This document shows, piece after piece, positions 15,766 to 19,396 of a DNA stretch of 19,396 nt; position 1 is the first letter of the stretch; the number at the start of each line of letters is the position of its first letter. The DNA is from Verrucomicrobiota bacterium (GTDB lineage: Bacteria > Verrucomicrobiota > Verrucomicrobiia > Chthoniobacterales > UBA10450). A program made the position numbers and the translations under genes. The stretch is taken from the NCBI GenBank assembly GCA_003219095.1, contig QHPM01000278.1:1-19396 (forward strand), in the 5' to 3' direction. A model generated the notes under the pieces. It did no database searches, was not told where the DNA came from, and saw only the letters and a list, made by a program, of their open reading frames with translations.

Positions 15766-15825
15766 GTGCCTGCTGGTTGCAAGACGCCGTCGAAGGATTC
15801 GGCACAGCGGCGAGCGATCAGGCAC
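15766..15825. other. Nested stem-loop after the glycosyltransferase gene
   Basis: Three stems are nested: gtgcctg (15766-15772) with caggcac (15819-15825), cgccg (15785-15789) with cggcg (15808-15812), and cgaa (15791-15794) with ttcg (15798-15801). It begins three bases after the GT2 stop. It could be a structured terminator or a folded RNA. No U-tract follows, so a simple intrinsic terminator is not supported. Confidence 0.4.
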
Positions 15826-15850
15826 GTCTGGTCTGCTAGGCGATAGTAAT

Positions 15851-15869
15851 CGACCGCCAAGAGCGGTCG
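15851..15869. other. Perfect 7-bp hairpin between gt2 and the molybdopterin oxidoreductase
   Basis: Arms cgaccgc (15851-15857) and gcggtcg (15863-15869) enclose a 5-nt loop. It is followed by gccccacccc, not a T-run. The rest of the 184-bp gap shows no open reading frame with family resemblance. Confidence 0.5.
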
Positions 15870-15947
15870 GCCCCACCCCAAGATGGCTGTGCTACACGCA
15901 GCCAGCGCTTGGCATAAGCGTCTCTACAGCTCATAGTCGCACGAGTT

Positions 15948-17510
15948 ATGATGAGCCGATCCAAAGCAGCGCTTTGCGGTCTCCTCGCCGGTCTGGTTGC
16001 CGGAATCGCCATGACATTGGTGATGCTTTTGCTGGCGTGGATCTTTCAAATTGCGACTCCGCTGGTGATCCTGGGCGATCGCCTCAGCGTTTTCATTTCA
16101 CCGAAACCGTTCTTTTGGATCATGGGCCGCGTCGGCGGCTACAACCATTTGAAACAGCTCGGCGTCAGTTCCTCGATGTTCGGCCAAATCCTGCTCGGCG
16201 CGATGGGCGGGATGGTTTATGGGCTCATTCTTCGCAAACGCCAGCGCATTGAGTATCGCTGGAGCTTTCTCATTTTCGTGGCGCTGCCGTTAGTGGTTAG
16301 TGCCGTTCTGCTCTGGCCGGTACTCGGGACCCATTACGGGGGAATGCCAATCGACGCGGCGCGTTTGATCACGCTGCTGGGACTGGCGATTTCGTTTCTC
16401 TTCTTCGAACGCACCCTTGTGCTTGGTTTTGCTTTTCTAACGAGTCGTGGGCCAGCGAAGACCCCGGGCCCTCCTGAATTTACGCCGCACCTGGACCGGC
16501 GCGCATTTTTATTGGGAACGCTGGGCCTTCTCCTTGCGGGCGGAGGCGCCGCCATCGCGCGCAAACTCTTTCGCATCGCGACCTTCAGCTATGACGGCAC
16601 GCAATACAAAGGCGCGGGCCTCCAGGCGATTACCCCGAACGAGCAGTTCTATTGCGTGACTAAGAACGTAGTCGATCCGAGGGTGGACGGAGGCCTCTGG
16701 CATCTCGAAGTGACCGGCCTGGTACGCCATCCACACACCTACCGGCTGCTGGATTTCAAGACTATGGAGATGGTCGATCAGGAAACGACTTTAATGTGCA
16801 TCAGTAACGGACTCGACGCCGGACTGATGAGTAACGCAGTTTGGCGCGGGATCCCGATGGCAGATTTGTTGGAGGCAGCCTCTCCACTTCCCGGCGCGGA
16901 AAGAGTGCGGCTGCACGGCGTTGATAACTACACCGACACGGTTCCGTTCCAGAAAGCAATGGACCCGGCCACGCTGGTCGCCTTGATGATGAATGGAGTG
17001 AAGTTACCGGATCGACACGGCTTTCCCGCCCGCGCCATCGTGCCCGGTTATTTCGGCGAAAAACATGTGAAATGGCTCACTCGCATCGAAGTGACGAAAG
17101 CAGACGCGAAGGGTTTCTACGAGGCCCAGGGCTGGGGTCCGAATTTCATCGTTCCCACGCGCTCGCGCATCGACGTTCCTTATAACGAATCGTGGATTAA
17201 GTTGGCTGATGCGGCGAAGGGCATTCCGGTCAAAGGCGTCGCTTACGGCGGGGCACGAGGAATCTCCCGGGTGGAATTCAGTGCGGACGACGGCGAAAGT
17301 TGGGATGACGCTCAGATCGATTATCCGGGCACCAAATTAACCTGGGCGCTCTGGAGTTTTAACTGGGAGCCGGAAGATGGCGACGATTACACGCTGGTTG
17401 TGCGTGCGGCCGATGGCGAAGGCAAAGTACAGGAATTCGAAGAGAACCGTGCATTTACTTCCGGGATCACCGGTTTTCACAAGATTGTCGTTCACATTTT
17501 TGCTCATTGA
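15948..17510 (+). CDS. Membrane-anchored molybdopterin-dependent oxidoreductase (sulfite oxidase-fold)
   Basis: A 520-residue protein. Residues 1-165 contain four or five hydrophobic segments (about 8-36, 75-95, 105-125, 138-165). A linker follows, then DRRAFLLGTLGLLLAGGGAA (183-202), a twin-arginine-like second export element. Residues about 225-395 are the oxidoreductase molybdopterin domain: GLWHLEVTGLV, TTLMCISNGLD with the probable molybdenum-ligand cysteine C284, and GFPARAIVPGYFGEKHVKWLTRI. Residues about 400-520 form the C-terminal beta-sandwich dimerisation-type domain, with a GGARGISRVEFSADDGESW strand pair. The substrate is unknown; a sulfite or protein-methionine-sulfoxide-like oxidoreduction is possible. 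ATG 15948 is followed at once by a second ATG. Confidence 0.9.
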   Translation: MMSRSKAALCGLLAGLVAGIAMTLVMLLLAWIFQIATPLVILGDRLSVFISPKPFFWIMGRVGGYNHLKQLGVSSSMFGQILLGAMGGMVYGLILRKRQRIEYRWSFLIFVALPLVVSAVLLWPVLGTHYGGMPIDAARLITLLGLAISFLFFERTLVLGFAFLTSRGPAKTPGPPEFTPHLDRRAFLLGTLGLLLAGGGAAIARKLFRIATFSYDGTQYKGAGLQAITPNEQFYCVTKNVVDPRVDGGLWHLEVTGLVRHPHTYRLLDFKTMEMVDQETTLMCISNGLDAGLMSNAVWRGIPMADLLEAASPLPGAERVRLHGVDNYTDTVPFQKAMDPATLVALMMNGVKLPDRHGFPARAIVPGYFGEKHVKWLTRIEVTKADAKGFYEAQGWGPNFIVPTRSRIDVPYNESWIKLADAAKGIPVKGVAYGGARGISRVEFSADDGESWDDAQIDYPGTKLTWALWSFNWEPEDGDDYTLVVRAADGEGKVQEFEENRAFTSGITGFHKIVVHIFAH

Positions 17511-17537
17511 ACGCACGTTATCGCGCCCCCGCCGGTC

Positions 17538-17625
17538 GTCATTCCGAGCCACCGCGAGGGACCTCACGATTGTCTTCTCGAACGTTTGCGAGGTCCCTCG
17601 GTCGCCACGGCGACCTCGGGATGAC
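17538..17625. repeat. Palindromic intergenic repeat (GTCATTCCGAG...GAGGGACCTC family)
   Basis: The outer arms gtcattccgag (17538-17548) and ctcgggatgac (17615-17625) pair at 10 of 11 bases. The inner arms gagggacctc (17556-17565) and gaggtccctc (17590-17599) pair perfectly. A smaller stem, gtcgcc/ggcgac, sits at 17601-17614. The loop is 24 nt. It occupies most of the gap between the oxidoreductase and the carboxylate-amine ligase and could end transcription from the former. Confidence 0.75.
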
Positions 17626-17659
17626 AATGCGGGATTATTAGCACAACATTGCTGACACC

Positions 17660-18811
17660 ATGAGCGCCAAAGATCACGTCTTCACGCTCGGGATCGAGGA
17701 GGAATTTGCCATTGTCGATCCCGAGTCGCGGGAGTTGCGCTCACACATTCACGAAATTCTCGAAGACGGCAAAGTTACACTTAAGGAGCAGATCAAGCCC
17801 GAGATGCACCAGTCGGTGGTTGAGCTGGGCACGGAAATTTGCCGCGACATCGACGATGCCAGGAATCACGTAACCGAGCTGCGCAGTCGTCTGGCCGCGC
17901 TGGCCGGGCGCAGCAAGCTCAAGATCGCGTCGGTCGGCACGCATCCTTTTTCACATTGGCGCGACCAACTCATTACGCCGGGCGAGCGTTATCAGGAAAT
18001 TGTGCGCGACATGCAATTGCTGGCCCGGGCTAATCTCATCTTCGGGTTGCATGTGCATGTGGGGATTCCCGATCGCGAAACCGCCATCCACGTGATGAAT
18101 CAGGCGCGGTACTTCCTGCCTCACATTTACGCGCTCTCGGTTAACTCGCCTTTTTGGATTGGGCACGACACCGGATTGAAAGGTTATCGGCTGAAAGTGT
18201 TCGAGCGTTTTCCGCGCACCGGCATCCCCGATTCCTTCGAATCGCTTTCCGAGTACAACGATTACTGCAAACTGCTGGTCAAAACCGGTTGCATCGATAA
18301 CGCCAAGAAAATTTGGTGGGATATCCGCCTTCATCCTTTTTTCGACACGCTAGAAGTTCGGGTATGCGACGCCCAGAGCCGGGTGGACGATACCCTCGCT
18401 ATCGCCGCGCTTATCCAGGCGTTGATTTCGAAATTGCACAAGTTGCTCCGGCAAAATGTCACGTTCCGGATTTATCGGCGTCGTTTGCTCGATGAAAACC
18501 GCTGGCGCGCCTCGCGTTATGGAATCGATGGCAAGCTTATCGATTTCGGCAAGGAACGCGAAACGGAGACGCGCAGCCTGATTCACGAGTTCATCGAGTT
18601 CGTGGCCGATGAAGTAGCCGAGCTGGGCAGCCGGCGCGAGATGAACCACATCGAGCGGATTTTACATGAAGGCACGGGCGCAGACCGGCAGCTTGCAGTC
18701 TGGGAACGGACCCACGATATCAAAGCGGTCGTCGATCACATCGTCGCCGAGACCTACGAAGGTTTAAGCGAAGTAGAGCTGGCGGCAAAAGCAATCGTTG
18801 CGGAAGCATAA
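17660..18811 (+). CDS. Carboxylate-amine ligase, YbdK (GCS2) family
   Basis: A 383-residue member of the glutamate-cysteine ligase family 2 (YbdK-like). Residues 10-18 carry LGIEEEFAI with the metal-binding glutamates, and GLHVHVGIP at 129-137 carries the paired histidines H131 and H133. WWDIRLHPFFDTLEVRVCDAQ and a C-terminal REMNHIERIL segment are also family features. YbdK has weak glutamate-cysteine ligase activity in vitro; the physiological role is unclear, so I do not call it a glutathione gene. ATG 17660 comes right after the palindromic repeat. Apparently monocistronic, with related repeats on both sides. Confidence 0.92.
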   Translation: MSAKDHVFTLGIEEEFAIVDPESRELRSHIHEILEDGKVTLKEQIKPEMHQSVVELGTEICRDIDDARNHVTELRSRLAALAGRSKLKIASVGTHPFSHWRDQLITPGERYQEIVRDMQLLARANLIFGLHVHVGIPDRETAIHVMNQARYFLPHIYALSVNSPFWIGHDTGLKGYRLKVFERFPRTGIPDSFESLSEYNDYCKLLVKTGCIDNAKKIWWDIRLHPFFDTLEVRVCDAQSRVDDTLAIAALIQALISKLHKLLRQNVTFRIYRRRLLDENRWRASRYGIDGKLIDFGKERETETRSLIHEFIEFVADEVAELGSRREMNHIERILHEGTGADRQLAVWERTHDIKAVVDHIVAETYEGLSEVELAAKAIVAEA

Positions 18812-18826
18812 ACGTAACTTTGACAG

Positions 18827-18870
18827 AATCCCTCGGTCCGAGCCGGACTGGCGTTTTCGCTCGGGATGAC
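18827..18870. repeat. Half-element of the same repeat family downstream of ybdK-like gene
   Basis: The segment begins aatccctcgg and ends ctcgggatgac (18860-18870), identical to the right outer arm of the element at 17615-17625. Inside it is a hairpin gtccg/cggac (18836-18848). It fills most of the gap before the convergent SDR gene. Confidence 0.6.
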
Positions 18871-18890
18871 CGTTAGTGGGAATCAGCCTC

Positions 18891-19396
18891 TCACCACGGA
18901 ATTACTTTGCGGTCCTGCAAAAATTTGCCCGTGAGATTTTGCGGGGCTTCGGCCGCGAGCCAGACAATTCCATCCGCCCCTTCTTCGACCGAGCGAGTTG
19001 CGTTAGCTCCGCCCATATCGGTGCGAACCCAGCCCGGACAAACTGAATTCACCGCGAATTTCGGCAGGGCAGCCGCAAGCTGCGAAGTCACGCCGTTCAA
19101 CGCCGTTTTCGAAACGCAGTAAACCGGCGACCAGCCATCCGCGCCATCGTGCAATTGTCCGCCGCTGCTCGAGACATTGACGATGCGCGGCGCCAAAGAT
19201 TTCGCGAGCATCGACTGAAATGCTTGTGCGACCATTAGCGGCCCAAGAGTATTGGTGCGGATCGTGTTCTCGAATTGTTCCGGTGTTGCTTTCAAGATCG
19301 CATCATCGCCATCAACGATGATGCCAGCGTTATTCACCAGCACGTCGAGATGGTCCGCCGCTTTTGCTAATTCCGCCGCAGCTGCGCGGATGCTTA
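18891..19396 (-). CDS. SDR-family oxidoreductase, C-terminal part (5' end outside the window)
   Basis: The frame is open from the right edge to a TGA at 18891-18893, giving about 168 residues of a classical short-chain dehydrogenase. LVNNAG is the conserved N-N-A-G strand, VNVSSSGGQL carries the catalytic serine, YCVSKTALN carries the Tyr and Lys of YxxxK, and VCPGWVRTDMGG is the typical PG motif. The N-terminal cofactor loop (TGxxxGxG) is beyond the window. A GTG at 19341-19343 is only an internal Val in DVLVNNAG, so it should not be taken as the start. The short C-terminal tail after the PG motif fits the carbonyl-reductase-like group. The substrate is unknown. Confidence 0.92.
   Translation of the reverse strand, partial: SIRAAAAELAKAADHLDVLVNNAGIIVDGDDAILKATPEQFENTIRTNTLGPLMVAQAFQSMLAKSLAPRIVNVSSSGGQLHDGADGWSPVYCVSKTALNGVTSQLAAALPKFAVNSVCPGWVRTDMGGANATRSVEEGADGIVWLAAEAPQNLTGKFLQDRKVIPW

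Overview
The window is a gene-dense bacterial chromosome segment of moderately high GC. It holds about 18 protein-coding genes, two of them visibly damaged and two cut by the window edges. I see no rRNA, tRNA, CRISPR array, transposase or phage genes. A solitary DUF4912 gene, an S23-type four-helix bundle gene and several intergenic inverted-repeat families fit a soil-type Verrucomicrobiota (Spartobacteria-like) or a related phylum. That placement is inference and only moderately supported.

Layout. (a) 1-952, plus strand: the 3' end of a four-helix bundle (S23/IVP) gene, a short degenerate hexamer repeat, then a LivF-type ABC ATPase. (b) 1126-1857, minus strand: a lone DUF4912 gene, divergent from (c). 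(c) 1950-3930, plus strand: a tightly coupled trio of a YegS/DagK-type lipid kinase, an RfaE2/HldE-C-like nucleotidyltransferase and PurN. (d) 3894-3972: an inverted repeat of the CACAGAG type, which supplies the C-terminal codons of purN and lies in the convergent junction. (e) 10389 back to 3983, minus strand: a compact six-gene run of homocysteine methyltransferase/MTHFR fusion, TVP38/VTT membrane protein, cytidine deaminase, mnmG, plsY and gpsA. A perfect 16-bp parS palindrome sits inside mnmG at 6674-6689.

(f) 11386-10510, minus strand: a secreted cyclase-family hydrolase whose last 35 codons are displaced by a single-base frameshift. (g) 11590-15763, plus strand: methyltransferase, DUF2064 GT-A protein (interrupted by an in-frame TAA), sugar-nucleotide epimerase with a Cys/His insertion, a second methyltransferase and a GT2 glycosyltransferase. 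The last four are coupled by overlaps or a few bases, and the set looks like a glycan-building or glycan-decorating locus. (h) 15764-15947: a structured non-coding gap with a nested stem-loop and a second hairpin. (i) 15948-17510: a membrane-anchored molybdopterin oxidoreductase. (j) 17660-18811: a YbdK-type carboxylate-amine ligase, with related repeat elements on both sides. (k) 18891-19396, minus strand: the C-terminal part of an SDR oxidoreductase that runs off the right edge.

How the genes fit together. gpsA and plsY catalyse consecutive steps of phospholipid synthesis and sit next to each other. The MTHFR fusion, purN and cdd cover one-carbon and nucleotide metabolism. The strongest non-obvious signal is the parS site, which implies ParB loading here and suggests proximity to the replication origin. 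The two disrupted genes (cyclase, DUF2064) are either real lesions or assembly errors and should be checked against reads. No complete new defence or mobile system is visible. The most plausible under-described unit is the glycan locus in (g).
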